Assembly (NCBI GenBank): GCA_928085145.1
Contig: OV725079.1
Location: 50,974,308-51,038,307 of the forward strand
DNA: 64,000 bases
DNA from: Nezara viridula
Taxonomy: Eukaryota > Arthropoda > Insecta > Hemiptera > Pentatomidae
Direction of reading: 5' to 3'
Both the position numbers and the translations under genes were made by a program. The notes under the pieces were generated by a model that had not been told where the DNA came from, made no database searches, and saw only the letters and a list, made by a program, of their open reading frames with translations. The stretch's first letter is position 1, and every line of letters starts with the position of its first letter. Shown here in pieces: positions 32,719 through 45,340 of the stretch.

Positions 32719-35107
32719 GCCGCAGGCCAAAAAGTTTGAAGACACCTGCTTCATTCGTATTCTATTTCATTTTCTTGTGAAGGGCTTCTATGGCCTTTAA
32801 ATGCAGAAGACGAATAATACCATCCACAGAACTTGAACCAGCTTGTTAAAGTTGCAAATGTTTTCCTTTAATTCCATTGTACAAATCTATCCAGCCTATC
32901 TAGTCTCGAATTAAAACTTTAAGTATTAGTAATTGTACTAATTACTCTTAATTCGACATTGCCAGTGACATCGGACGTACCAAAGAATATAATGACACAA
33001 TCATTTGCGTCCAAGGAAGGAAAGCTGTCCGAGGACAGACGTAGTGTTCACGTGTGTTCTATTTTGCGCGGAAATTTTGTTTTTAATCTTCGATGTTTGT
33101 AAACATCAGTCTATTGATCTATTAGCATGCATAAGTGAAGTCTACATTCTGATTCGACGTATATTTCAATGAATGTTTTCTAACAAAATCTGTATCGACT
33201 TTTTCTTATTAGGTCTACCTAATACTCCAACATTGTTATTGTTGTAATATTTTGATCGAATAATAGTCGATGTTACATTATTTGTAAACTCGGTTGTTTT
33301 ACAGAATAATATTTTACTCTACGCTTTATTAAATTAAACGTATTCAGAAACAAATCTCTTTCCTATGCCACCTTAATTATCTGGGATCATGTTCTCCTTA
33401 ATTCGAAAAGTAGTCCGTGTTACAGCCACCTTGATTTGTGATGAACTCCTATGCTATAAATTACTTTTTTTGTTTTTTAGGCCGCATTGAAATTTCGTCC
33501 CTTTTAAAGAAAAGTGGAACTGACCGATATTCCTAAAATAAACAATAATATTCTCTAAAGGTGAAGCCTTTAAAAAAATGGATTAGTTGATTTAATTTAG
33601 GAATATTAGTATTTCATAATCGTTGACAAACTAACGACCTGTCGCTATTAATAATTTTTTTAAAATTCGTTTTGGATTTATTGCTACATTATTTTAAATA
33701 TTTTCCACGTTCGGGAGGGAACTATGGAATTCAGGATACGCACATGATATTCTCTGAAAACAATGGCTAGAGTAATGCCAGTGCGATAAGAGTTTAACGA
33801 TATAACGGTCTATGCTACTTCCAAGCAAAAAAAAAAAAAAAAAAAAAAGAAAGAAAGAAAACAGGTATAACCAGAAGTAGATGTCAAATGTTATTGATCT
33901 CTCGTAAATTAAAAAAAATTAAAAAAAAAATCTACATAAACCTCTATTTTTTCATTAAACTATTAAACCAACTTAACAGCAATTTTATATTATTTCATTA
34001 ACTAATACGAGGTAACGGCCAACATGCCATCCCCAGGTACATTTTACAATTACTTTTATATTTCGTAAATTTATTACAATAAATAACCAATGTACATTTC
34101 TTAAGGAACTTTCTCCCAGGATAAAGTTGATATTTCTGTTTTATTTCTATTCTATTCGAAATAACTTTTATTCATTTGCTTAGCTGCCCGTGTCTTTTAT
34201 TTCCTTAGAATTTTTTTTTACAAAAAATCATATTAGTTGTTACGATAGCATACATGAACATTCTTTAATTGCCCTCAATAAAATTATTTTATTTAGATAA
34301 AAAAAAAAACTCAAACCGAAAAGAGGAGTTACTACTTTCTGATTGTCAGTTATTTTTGTAACATTTTCAAATTTTTAGTTATTTTTATCACAGTATTTAA
34401 CTATGGAATGTTAATTTTTTCTTAAAAACCAACGAATTAATAACTGATGGAATATAAAATAGATTTATCATTATATTAAAGGTTTGTACAATTAAACAGA
34501 AATTGTTTAGTATTTATTGCATTTAAACTAATTATAAAAGTAATTATAAATCATACTTGAGGATGAAATGTTTTTCGAAACGGAGTATTATTTAATAAAA
34601 TAAAATTGATGGTAAAGCTGTTTGCAGCCTCAATTCCAACATTAATACCAGCCTTAAGCCCATAATCATTATAGAACACATATAATTATCTCTATAATTC
34701 TTCTTAATGTGATTTTAAGAATGGTGGCTTAATCCTCCTAAAGCTAATACAAGATATCCCGAAAAATCTGAGCCAATGGAGTTACAAATGAAGGACACAT
34801 TTAATCACTATTTGAATATGGTTGTGTAAACTATGAGATTTTTGGGAAAGAATCAGATTATATCGAATTTCGTCACGCACTTTCCTGTTTGTCACTGAAA
34901 ATATTTGCAATCAACCTTACGCAATCTCATGATTGAATATTTCAATTACAAGAATAGTATAATATAAATGTCAATGGTTAAGTTAACTTCGTTAAATAAC
35001 TTTCTTTTTTTTTTTCGTCGGTCCAAGACTCCCACTGTAGTCCTATACTGCCCCTATTGTTACATTAAAATATAATGGAGATAAAGATGTACATTATTAT
35101 TATTTAT
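32717..35107. other. Unassigned AT-rich DNA
   Basis: No gene recognised. A 22-nt A run with GAAA repeats is at 33828-33860. A few GC-richer patches (33000-33060, 33370-33450) have no readable domain. Confidence 0.4.
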
Positions 35108-35364
35108 TTATTTTAATAAATCTATTTTGGATTCTTCAATAAATTTGCACAATGCCTTAATGGTATCCCTATCTAGATGAGGGGGTATTTCTTTTGGTAT
35201 TTATCATATCTCTTGCATTTTAAAATAATGTGCAAAGGGTCCTCGATGGAGTTACATGTCGAACATTTATCATTTTTTCCAACTTTAATTAATGTCAATC
35301 CTCGATTTGTTCGACCATGGCTAATTCTTAATCTTGTAAGTAAGACTATTTCTTTTCTGCTTAA
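35108..35364 (-). pseudogene. I-like RT C-terminus with CCHC finger (minus)
   Basis: The minus-strand frame reads LSRKEIVLLTRLRISHGRTN, then KCSTCNSIEDPLHIILKCKRY, ending at TAG 35173-35175. A one-base shift continues DRDTIKALCKFIEESK to a second stop at 35108-35110. SRKE.VLLTRLR.GH followed by C-x2-C...H...C is the conserved region after the RNase H domain in I/Jockey-group elements. Only the C-terminus survives, with one frameshift. Confidence 0.88.
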
Positions 35365-36320
35365 CTAAACACAAATGTTAGAGAACCATGGGCGTAGGTT
35401 GGATAGTGAAATGATCTTTACCTTTCGTCGTTAAATAATATCCTGACTGTATATAATGCTGCAGTCAAATGCCAACATCAAACTGTCTCTGAATGAATAT
35501 TTCACAAACTTAAGATTATTAATAATTCAATATATCTACTGTGGAATTATAAAGCCGTTATATTTCAATATCCGTTACTGTATAACCGATGAAGTTACAG
35601 GAAATTTATTAAGATAATTCGACGAGCATTGAGCACAAAAGGGGACGCCATTAGATACAGTGCCAGAGGCTGCCTTTCAAGTTACAATATCCGAGGAGTT
35701 ACTCGGAGGTTTCGTAAAAGCCCAAGTGCAACGACTTCATCTTCCAAGTGAAAGCCTGTCCCGCGCGATTTTTCGGAGAATCGGTCCAGTTATGGTTTGC
35801 TAGCTCGGATAACTGAGTAGTTTTGTTTTTTATAACTTTCGGCTATTTCCTCATTTCTATTCTTTCCTTACCATAGTCCACGGCCCGGAACAAACCATTT
35901 CTTCACCTGACCGAGTATTAAGGAACCCTGAGAAAATTTAATGACGATATGTTAATAAGAAAAAAAAAAAAAGCGATTGTGTGAAAAACCTTGAGAAAAC
36001 TTCCACATTCGATTCCTGGTGCCCTTCCCAGCAACGTATATAAACAGCATAAAGATGTTTTTAGCAAACACCTTAGCAAATTATATCTCGCTTTCGATAT
36101 ACAAACGAAATTGTATACCATAGATGAGGTATAGTCTTCTGTGTAGTATGCCTGGATTGTATTTTTTAAAGTCAACGTACATTAGAAGCCGATATTTCGA
36201 ACTAAACAAGCAGGCTATCACCAAGGCTAGTAATACACATTTCAGAAGTTCATTGAAAAATACTACTTACGAATAGCTGAAATTATATCTGTACACTTTG
36301 TTATAAGGTGTAAAGTACAA
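35365..36320. other. Unassigned; GC-richer patch
   Basis: 35600-35800 is GC-richer, without a readable domain. Nothing else recognised. Confidence 0.4.
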
Positions 36321-36338
36321 ATATTAGTAACTGTAAAA

Positions 36339-36663
36339 AAAAAAAAACCTGTACCACTACAACCCATGAAGGGTCTGGGGTTCAGTACTATTTAGGGAAA
36401 GCACTGTTTCTAGGTCAACGGTTGTGCAAGGAGGTGATTTGACCGAGATCACGCTCAACCGCCAGGTTTTCCCCCTTAACCAATTACTTAATTAAGGGTA
36501 CCCACTTTATAGAGGCTGGGTGTGCCCCAGGAGGGACTCCTGACCCAAGGTCGCCCCCACGGCCAATGAAACAGATAAATAAATTTTCTGCCATGAGCCG
36601 GGGTTCGAACTCGGGACCTTTGTATTGGAAGCTCAGTGCCCTACCACTGAGCTACCCCGCTCC
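36339..36663 (-). mobile_element. SINE family 1, full-length (minus), 18-bp TSD
   Basis: On the minus strand the head GGAGCGGGGTAGCTCAGTGG carries a polymerase III A box (rc of 36641-36654). A B box GAGTTCGAACCCC (rc of 36602-36614) follows. The body, shared with 60867-61143, ends GGTTGAGCGTGATCTCGGTC and CCCAGACCC, then a T-rich 3' end of 13 T. An exact 18-bp duplication ATATTAGTAACTGTAAAA flanks it (36321-36338, 36664-36681). The D-arm pairs well and the anticodon arm has decayed. It is mobilised by an unknown LINE. Confidence 0.92.
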
Positions 36664-36737
36664 ATATTAGTAACTGTAAAACAGGATATTGGAAAGAAAC
36701 CGTCCAAGTAAAAAGTGTTTTCAGCCATTCATTAAAT

Positions 36738-36990
36738 GAGCCTTTCAGTTGACGGAATGACTAATTCTAATTTCAACATTTTTGAGTTAAGTCATTTTAG
36801 TGATATTTCTAGGTGGAAAATTTATAATATCTGTACTAACAGTGAGAAAGTTGGTTCCACAGTAGTTGATTGCAGTGTTGAAATATAGAACTCTGAATAA
36901 AGGTATAAATTTTCCCATTAGATATATAACTAAAATTAATAATTAACATTGTTCAAATTGGAGTTAGTCATTCTGTCAACTGAAAGGCTT
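36738..36990. mobile_element. Palindromic MITE family B, copy 1
   Basis: Ends GAGCCTTTCAGTTGACGG and GTCAACTGAAAGGCTT. The inverted repeats extend about 45 bp (TGACTAATTCTAATTTCAAC / GTTCAAATTGGAGTTAGTCA). Homologous to 42283-42522. Non-coding. The superfamily was not determined. Confidence 0.85.
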
Positions 36991-37852
36991 GAATATTGAT
37001 TGTATTCACTATTGAAATTCAACCTCATCGTTTATAGTGCATATAATAAAAATATTAAGTAATGATATTGCGTAATTATTACATAATAAATGCAATATTT
37101 GTTAAAAAAAATAATAACTGGTCGAACGAGTTGGGCTGGTGGATATTTTTGTAAGTATTTCTAAATCAATAAAAAAGCTAAGACGAACTAAATAATATCT
37201 AAATATCTAAATATCTAAATAAAATAAATAAATAATATCTAAATAATAATATCTAAATAATATATTTAATAACACCATGAATAATAGTCGGACGTCTGGA
37301 ATGATTATGAAATCGGTGGTTATAAATTTCTAACCGTACTCATTAAAATAATGCATTCAACTGATTTATGGCTCGTAAATATGGTAATTTAACTTTTAGA
37401 AAATTTAAATGATCCTTCTGTTATTAAACTTTCTTATACATGTCCTAGTAAAGTTTCTTTTCAGATATTATTCATTAATATATTTACATATAGCATAGTT
37501 TTAATACTGATAAAAATGAGATACAATAAAATATTTTCAAAGGTTATATCTTTGAATAAGGTTACTATTTCATTGAGGGTGCTATATGATTAGAATTTCC
37601 CATAAAATGCCAAACTGTGAAATAAAAAATTACATTTCACTTGAACAGCATTCTTTGTAAAAATTGTTATATGAGAATTCAGATTTCAGGCTCAAGGACT
37701 GTTTTAAATACTACACAATACATAAAATATTTGTGTTCGTAGTTGCATTTTATGAAAGGTCGTCGGAGTAATAAGGAGAGAATTTTATATCCGTCTTAAA
37801 ACACGATTATGAGAGTTTTCGTTATGTCTTATGTATATGTATAATATGTGTG

Positions 37853-37910
<58 letters not shown>

Positions 37911-38267
37911 TTTCTTTGACATTTTGGCACCTCAGAGATCTCTATTTTATCAAATGATCTGAAACTCGATATATAGGATTATTATACAGAAAGAAGAATA
38001 TAATACAATTTTAACCAAATTTTGTCAAAATTTTAATATCCCCAAGTGATTTTTAGCGATTTCCACTGTTTTTAAAGTTATACGCACGTTTACAGTGTCA
38101 TAAAATTGAGTTACAGGGTTTAAATTTTGAGGAATGTCTTTTGAGAACCTCAATGTTTTTTTTCACACTTATCATTTAGATAAATTAAATTTGGGAACAA
38201 TTATAATTAAGACAAAAATTAAGAAAGAAATTCAGTTGTTCGATTTATTTTTAAATTTCATTTAATT
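36991..38267. other. Unassigned; (TA)n at 37858-37910
   Basis: Contains low-complexity ATCTAAATA repeats (37195-37265) and a (TA)n tract at 37858-37910. No coding signature. Confidence 0.5.
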
Positions 38268-38394
38268 AGAGTGCTACCATTGGGTAGTTACTCAGCAAGT
38301 GTATTCATGTCATTATATCTATTATGTCCAAATTTACTTGATGTATTTATGTAATACAGTTGTAAATGTCATTAAGAAATAAAAAAAAAAAATT
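38268..38394 (+). mobile_element. Jockey-like 3' UTR tail (plus)
   Basis: AGAGTGCTACCATTGGGTAG through ATGTAATACAGTTGTAAATG to an A11 tail. It matches the UTRs at 29500-29630 and (inverted) 31930-32022. UTR only. Confidence 0.8.
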
Positions 38395-39139
38395 TCATTT
38401 GATTTTCTCAGATAAACTTCAATCAAACAAATCAATTACGTTTCATTTCATATCAAATAATATAAAAGGAAAATGCGGTCTTATTGACGGATTTCTGGGT
38501 TGTTTTTTTAATTTTATTTTTAGTGAAAGTGAGATTCACAACATCCACATTCATTCTAGAGCACGTGTCGAACACGCGTTAGAAGAGTTCAGTTGTATCC
38601 ATTTATCAGTATCGAGGGCTAAAGATATCTTCTAGATCAGCAATCTTTACCTGCGACGAAAGAGAGCGAACTGTCAACAATCAACAGTAGCCCCTGTTGT
38701 TGGATGTAAACACAGCTGCCATCTCTCCGTTTTAAATGGAGAAGGAAAAAAAAAAAGATAGATGATCATATGAAGCTAGATATCATCGATATTATATGAA
38801 GCTTACGAGAAGGAGCTTGATGCCGGAATTAAATCGAGCCAATAAAAATGCATGAGGTTAGGTGAAAGGGACCGATATCCTTGAGATGTTGGGAGAGCCT
38901 CATCTTCAACAACCTGATAGTACGATAATGGCTGCATATTTCTTTTCAGAGGCAGGCAAGATCCTCTGGGGAGCCCCCACTGGAATAAAAACAAAAATCA
39001 TATTTCGATTAGTGGAATAAATATTTATGAGAAAAATCCCCATGAAAAAATAAGAAGAGAGATGAAAAATTACAAAATTCACTTTGAAGTCCTTCCGAAT
39101 ATAATTTGTAAAGGATGATATCATCAAGATCAAAACTGG
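38395..39139. other. Unassigned
   Basis: Several overlapping minus-strand open frames of 60-80 codons (38803-39257) lie in GC-richer DNA. No domain was recognised. Confidence 0.35.
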
Positions 39140-39531
39140 TTGATTCAAATTTATTTATTATTTTTGATCGGATTGTATAAAAAACTAAAGATGCTCTATA
39201 GAAAAAGGGAACCATGGTTTGGTAATAGCAAAGCTCCTGGAATTTGGTTAAGAACAATGTGCAGATTAAGAATTAATCATTCTATCTCAGGTGCCTACCT
39301 AAATATGATGAAGAGAAAATACACAGATTATTGTGAATTGTGTGAAGTTAAGGACGACCCGAAACATATATGTCATGCATTAAATATGCTACAAAGAGAT
39401 CCCATTTCATCAATAAAATTAAAACTATAATTAATAAAGACAATCCACCTTGTATTTATGTAATAACAAAACCTACTTCTTTTCTGGAAGCGTTATGTCA
39501 CTTTGTAATATCCATAGGTATTAAATTATAA
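39140..39531 (+). pseudogene. I-like RT C-terminus with CCHC finger (plus)
   Basis: The frame to 39430 has PWFGNSKAPGIWLRTMCRLR, INHSISGAYLNMMKRKYTDY and CELCEVKDDPKHICHALNM. A one-base shift near 39418 continues KTIINKDNPPCIYVITKP and FLEALCHFVISIGIKL to a stop at 39529-39531. RLR-x-NHS followed by C-x2-C...H...C is the post-RNase-H finger. It is a different subfamily from 35108-35364 and has no catalytic core. Confidence 0.8.
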
Positions 39532-40439
39532 ACAATAAACGCTTTTAGTTAATGACCCAGCTAAATAATCATTTGAAATAATTACTATTTTGCCCTATGG
39601 CGTCTCTATAAGCCTAGTATAAAAAAAAAGAAAAATAGTAATGTCAAGTGCTGCAGACGAAAGAAAAATATAATTTACTACTACAGAAGTGGCAGTTGAA
39701 TATTTAATGCAATAATACCATACAATTTGAAAAAAAAAATCATTATAAAAAATAAACCTTAAACTAGGAATGTAAGCACTCTTCAACGAGGTAGAATATT
39801 TAAAAAGTCACAAATTTGAATTTTTTTTGTTACTAAACTTAGTCACATAATGACTATACAATTTCAAGATCATCACAATATCGAACTTCATCCCTTAAAT
39901 AAAAAATCATCTGAAACTCAGCATCCGGTTCATTGGCTAATTTTCGAGAAATAGGCCAGCGCTGAACAGGGGCCTCCTTCGCATACATCATACTCTTTAT
40001 TTGAAAATGTAATAGTATCTATTTCGGTATTCACGTTTATACACTACTATTCATAGCATTTGAGGTAAATAGGGTTATACTTCTGAGGGAAATCGAACTA
40101 AGTCATCAGACCCGGGCGATTTCCTTCAGATGGTCTGTAAGATTAATTACCTGTGTATTACCTATCCTTCGTGTAAGGTTGAATGGAAAGAGGTAGTGGG
40201 AGTAATTTTTCTTTCATGTTAAAAAAAAAAATGGCGGTGTTCCTGTACCTAATAGAGAATTTAAACATTTTTTACCGAAAATTCACACAAATTTATTTTT
40301 GATTTGATAATTACAGTCAACTATTCATTGTATTCTATTGTATCGCTACTTATTTATCCCAATAAATTTACTAACTAATCGGAAATTATTTATAGCCATA
40401 TTTCCAACTTTTAATTTTCTTTTAATAGTGTAAAAAGTA
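39532..40439. other. Unassigned AT-rich DNA
   Basis: Nothing recognised. Confidence 0.4.
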
Positions 40440-40680
40440 AAAAAAAGTAGATTTTTTTGTTTAGTTAACGGAACATTAAGATGTACAAATTATGCGGAGT
40501 ACGAGCATTTTTTTTTTTTTTTTTTTTTTTTTATTAAACCGAATAGTATATTCCACCTAGATTTTGTATTTGGTTATGTACTAATAAAGGAGATGTGACA
40601 CAATTTTAGAAGTTGCGGATATCCCTGTTGAACTCTCCATATTATTGAGGTTGTGAAAGTAATTGTCAACAATGGGTAGG
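40440..40680 (+). repeat. Dispersed repeat R3, copy without MITE
   Basis: Includes AATTATGCGGAGTA, a T22 run, TTGTATTTGGTTATGTACT, then GGAGATGTGACACAATTTT and GTTGCGGATATCCCTGTTG. Homologous to 42185-42620, but without the MITE present there, so it is a paralogous empty site. Confidence 0.85.
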
Positions 40681-42184
40681 TTATAATTCGCTTTACGTCT
40701 CACATTTCAATCAGGTAAATATTCAAGAAGCAGACAAAATATTTAGGAGACAGGCCGTTTTGTTCTTCCCATATCTGCAGTATTGTTATGACTCTAGGTC
40801 ATTTGCATGAGTCGCACAAGCTCAGACAGACCGGTTTGCCACGTATCCTCCATTGTTCAAATTGATTTGTCGAGCGTGAGTTGGTTGGCGATGATTCCGA
40901 ACTAAAGATGAAGAAGAATAACAAAGGCTGCCTTAGCTGTGTCATTAGCATCCTTTTTGTATTTTGCAAGTTTCGGTTTGTTGAACTTCGCCGGTCAATG
41001 CCAGCACATATCTGCACTATATTCCGAAGCCGCAACCTAACTTAAATGTCTTTAGCATTGTCGAAATGCATATGCAGCACAAGCCAAAGTCTATTTTAAT
41101 CATCCCTTTGTTTACAAATATCCTTGAACAAAAAAAAAATGTCAAAATAACGCAACCCTATCATCATAATTAATAGACTGCATTAAATTATTGACAGAAT
41201 CTAGGGAGTAAATAAGTGAATAGTTAAGTGAACCTGTTGTAAATAGAGCAATTGGTCAGATACTTATTTTTATTCGAAAGAATTCTTACGGATTAGAACA
41301 AGAGCGGATTAAAAGCGTAAGGATTAAAATTCTACATGATAATAAAAGGCCCAATTGTATTTAAGGAAAATATTACGATTGGATATGATGAATTTACATA
41401 TTTTACAATTTATGTTATTATTATCACCTTTCCCTTGAAATATTGAGCGTATCCTTGCAATAATTAAAGTAAATTTGTATCTTAATTACGAAAGATTGAG
41501 GTTGCGGTCAAAGCCGGATCTGGTAGGTCAGTATCACGGAGGAGATGTACGGTGGTGTTTAGAAACATTTATTAAAAACTTGAACTTAATGTTCGGTCCA
41601 CCGTTAATTTGTTGTCACTTACAGATCATTATACTTGTTATTATATACAATTTGATAAAATCATGTTTATTTGGTATAATTTACGAGTGGTGTGTATAAA
41701 TACAATACGTATAGATTGAAAGTTTGTTATGATTCCCATTTTATTTATATGTCTGATTCTAAATTATTTTATTAAAATTTCTCATGAAAAATATCCCAAA
41801 AATGTTTTAGCGTAACTCAATTCAATGTAGTGTACATGGGAAAATCTTTATGAATAGAAAAGGTTATGATCAACTCTTAATTTAAGACAAAAATTACATA
41901 TTATACGTAACGGTTATGAAGAAGGTTAACAATAAGTATGAATGAAATAATCAATATAGTTCGTTGATATACCATATCAAAAATTACTCAATAAGTTCTT
42001 AATAGGTTATTTAATTAAATTAATTAATTTACTTAAATTAAATATTATTAAGTCAATTATTTATACTTTATATAGTGTCAATATTTTACTTTAAAAAAGA
42101 GAAATACCTATGTAAATACATATATAAAATATTTACGATTTATATATAAAAATATATAAAATATTTAAGAAATACATATGTAAA
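40681..42184. other. Unassigned
   Basis: A 78-codon minus frame at 40799-41035 lies in GC-richer DNA without a recognised domain. The rest is AT-rich. Confidence 0.4.
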
Positions 42185-42620
42185 AAATTTAAAAATACAA
42201 ATAATGCGGAGTATCAGTTTTTTCTTATTATTAAACTGAATACCATATTTTCTCTAGATTGTGTATTTGTTTATGTACTGAATTCTTTCAATTTACTGAA
42301 TGACTGACTCCAATTTCAACATTCTTTATTATTAATTTTAGTGATATTTCCTGTGGGAAATCATTATTCACATTTCTTTAATTACTGCAATCACCAACTC
42401 TGGAATAAACTTACTCACGAATTGTACAGATAATAAAAATTTCCCCACTAGAAACATCACTAAAGTGAATTTACACAAAAATATTGGAATTTGAGTTTGT
42501 CATTCTGTCAACTGAAAGGCTCAAATAAGGAGGTGTGACACAATTTTTCAAGTGGCGGATATCCCTGTTGAACTCTCAATATTATTGAGGTTGTGAAAGT
42601 AATTGTCAACAATAGGTCTT
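42185..42620 (+). repeat. Dispersed repeat R3, copy interrupted by MITE
   Basis: Left part 42185-42280 and right part 42523-42620 together match 40440-40680. The interruption corresponds exactly to the palindromic MITE at 42283-42522. Confidence 0.85.
42283..42522. mobile_element. Palindromic MITE family B, copy 2
   Basis: Left end TCTTTCAATTTACTGAATGA, right end CATTCTGTCAACTGAAAGGC. The inner inverted repeats GACTCCAATTTCAACATT / AATATTGGAATTTGAGTT match copy 36738-36990. The left end is more decayed than the right. Confidence 0.85.
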
Positions 42621-42667
42621 TGTTCATTTCGGGTTTCCACGAACTAAGGACAATAGTGCCATAATCA

Positions 42668-42820
42668 ACCTACTGGATCAGTTAGCTACTCTGACCTAAG
42701 GTGACGAAGGGACTCTTGAAGAATTTAGGTTCCCTTAAGATCAGTTAATGGTTTAACTTGAAATAATTGCTTTTACTATTGATGTTGTTGTACTATTATA
42801 AAGATATTGTCATAGAAAAC

Positions 42821-42821
<1 letters not shown>
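42668..42821 (+). repeat. Dispersed repeat R4, plus copy
   Basis: GGTGACGAAGGGACTCTTGA through AGATATTGTCATAGAAAAC is repeated inverted at 46214-46360. The intervening ~3.4 kb holds a MITE, a Jockey 3' end, a SINE and the unit repeats. Confidence 0.85.
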
Positions 42822-42851
<30 letters not shown>

Positions 42852-42966
42852 TTTTAAACATATAGTAAAAAATCAACAGTCAATCAAACAACCATCACAC
42901 TGGTTAATAGTGGGATAGGACTATTTTTATAAAATCCATATTTGTTTGGCTGTAGAATAATAACAG

Positions 42967-43007
42967 CAGCGGATCTAGGAATTTGATCCGTTCAGCCTGA
43001 ACGTTTA

Positions 43008-43088
<81 letters not shown>

Positions 43089-43393
43089 CAATAATTACTT
43101 AGGAATACAAATAAAAAAACTAACTATCTGTATGAAATGCTGTTTAAGTTATATACGAAGTCCTATTAAAAATACAATTACACAAACAATGATACTTTTG
43201 GAGATGATCTTTTAATATTTTTTTCGTAAGACGTGGTTGCGTTTAGTAGCAATATATGCTTAATATTATTATTATTGTTATTGTTTAAGTATTAAGCACA
43301 GATCACTCACAGTAACAAATATAAACCAATGAAACTATTTTTTCTATTTTAGGGGGTTTAAGCCTTACCCCTCCCACTGAAGATACGCCTGTG
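42967..43393 (+). mobile_element. MITE family A, copy 2, expanded by (TA)n
   Basis: CAGCGGATCTAGGA at the left and CCCACTGAAGATACGCCTGTG at the right, with the internal blocks AACTAACTATCTG, ACACAAACAATGATACTTTT and TTTAATATTTTTTTCG shared with 438-716. A (TA)40 tract (43008-43087) replaces the short AT-rich spot after the left end. Confidence 0.75.
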
Positions 43394-43689
43394 AATACTT
43401 GTATTATAAGAAATCCATTCCTCCAGTGTTGCCTGGCCACGTTCATTACGGGAATGGGAGAGAAAGTAGACCTTTCCAATTTGCTATAAATAGAAACCTT
43501 CCACTTCATGATTTTTTTTGTTTTTATTTTTAGACATTTGCTGCGGAAAGAAACTTACATTTTTCTATACATTAGTAACGTCACTTACCCCAAAAATATA
43601 ACCAGTTGGGCAAGGCGTAGAATCTATAGTTATTGACCTAGAAACGTTGACCCACATATTGCTTTAATTACGAACATGTTCTAATGATT

Positions 43690-44600
43690 ACTTATAATAT
43701 TTTCGTCGTTTAAAATTTCATCGTGCAAACTTTGGAAAATTCGACTCAACCAAGACAAACCACAACACATCACTTTCACTCTTCGGCATGAATCATGCCC
43801 TCATGTTTATCTTGACAATGCCGAAATTCCTCAAACAGATAAATACAATTTCTTGGACTGACATTCGACAGAAGAATGGCATGGGGCCTACTATCAACAA
43901 AAATAGAAAAACGTTAAACCTCAGACAACGGCTGTTATACTCAATTCTCTCAAGACGCTCAAAATTAAACCTAAAACAAAAACTGAACACTTACAATTAC
44001 CTACATAAGTACCTATTGGACATACGCTTCACAAATTTACGGGACAGACAAAACGACCTAAGTACGAAATTTACAAATTTTCAGGACCATAACTAAAGCT
44101 CTATGGTACGTCACAAACATTACTTTACATAAAGCCCTTCAAATGCCAACAGTTAACGACCACATACGGACACACTACATAAGATTTCACGATAACTTAC
44201 ATGGACATAATAACTCACTTATACAAAGTATGGCTATATTTAACATACTCAAAAACACATTCAGGAGGCTCAAAAGAAGCTGGATGAGGAATTTCCTCAC
44301 TTAAATAGATGCTAAATTCGAGACAGGAAGGGATGCCGCTGGGCACTCCTCTTCCTCACGCCGGTCAAACAACTCAATACCTGTACTCTTACCGACCTAG
44401 CAGTCCTGCTGATTGTCATTGCTTATGACACGTGTTGATGAAGATATCAAGCTAAAAAATAATCGTATATTCATGTTATTCTTTCGATGAACACTTTAAT
44501 ATTTTAGAGAGTAGATGAAGTCTATGCGTTTGTTTACGTTAATATTTACATTACTGTGACAGATTGTAATATTTCTCAATAAAATGTTTAAAAAAAAAAT
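43690..44600 (+). pseudogene. Jockey-like RT 3' part with UTR (plus)
   Basis: Frames in order: KIRLNQDKPQHITFTLRHES, CPHVYLDNAEIPQTDKYNFL, then 43788-44096 after a shift, then ALWYVTNITLHKALQMPTVN and RRLKRSWMRNFLT-stop near 44303. The segment follows the YADD motif in complete elements, and the catalytic core is not present. The UTR ends GACAGATTGTAATATTTCTC, AATAAAATG and an A tail at about 44600, like 2226-2300. Confidence 0.85.
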
Positions 44601-44635
44601 ATTTACATTAATACGAAATATCTGTGGCTCAATCA

Positions 44636-44770
44636 GCGTCTATAAATTGGTACCCTTAAATTGGGAGAAAAGCTCGTTCGTGCGTGATCCCCTGATCCTT
44701 GCACAACCTTGATGAAGAAACAGGACGTCCTTACAAATACTAAACCCCAGCAGATCCTTGATGGATTGAT
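44636..44770 (+). mobile_element. SINE family 1, body fragment
   Basis: TCTATAAATTGGTACCCTTA, GCGTGATCCCCTGATCCTTG, AACCTTGATGAAGAAACAGG and CTAAACCCCAGCAGATCC follow the order of the full-length copy at 36339-36663 (reverse complement). The tRNA-like head and the linker are lost. It begins 35 bp after a Jockey A tail. Confidence 0.65.
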
Positions 44771-44857
44771 AGAGATACAGCTTATTTCTTTTTAAGTAAA
44801 AACTTCTTTAGGCACACTTAGCAGTTTATTTTGTGGTTATTGAATGAGAGTGAGCAG

Positions 44858-45340
44858 TCACGCTCGGTTATGTAACGCTCATTCGGCTGAAGTCGGCCAA
44901 GTCTACTTATTTTTGCATTTGGATTAAAATATCTCAGAGATTAAAAATCCGACCTGCATACTGTACGCCAGGGAAACGTTCAGCGTTTCATCCTCTTTGT
45001 AATAAGCTATTATTCAAAATTTTACCTTAACGCGACGCTGTGTTAGGGAAGCTAAAAAGGAAAAAGTAACAATACGGTATTATTGTCTTATAATGACGTT
45101 TTATTGTATAAAAATGTATACATTTTTATTTTAATTAACCGTAAAAATGATAAATTAAGTGTTTCTATCCTGATAAACTTGGCGACTAATTTTTACACTC
45201 ATTGGATTAAAAATATCTCATAAACTAAAAATCAGACCTGCATACTGTAAGCAAGAGAAATGATCAGCATTTTATCCTGTTTGTTATATATACATATTTA
45301 TATTTCATATTATTAATCTTGTTGATGTTTTCACTTCTAT
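44858..45340 (+). repeat. Unit repeat, copy D (plus)
   Basis: Head GTAACGCTCATTCGGCTGAA, units GGATTAAAATATCTCAGAGA and GGATTAAAAATATCTCATAA, tail GTTGATGTTTTCACTTCTAT. The terminal hairpin is lost at a T22 run (45345-45366). Confidence 0.75.

Noticed and set aside
32612..32800. An open frame encoding alternating Tyr/Ile
   Set aside because: It is a translation of the (TA)n microsatellite.
36600..36663. A functional tRNA gene on the minus strand
   Set aside because: The D and T arms are fair, but the anticodon stem does not pair and the head continues into a SINE body with an 18-bp duplication.
43303..43509. A 68-codon minus-strand frame
   Set aside because: It overlaps the end of a MITE A copy and shows no domain.
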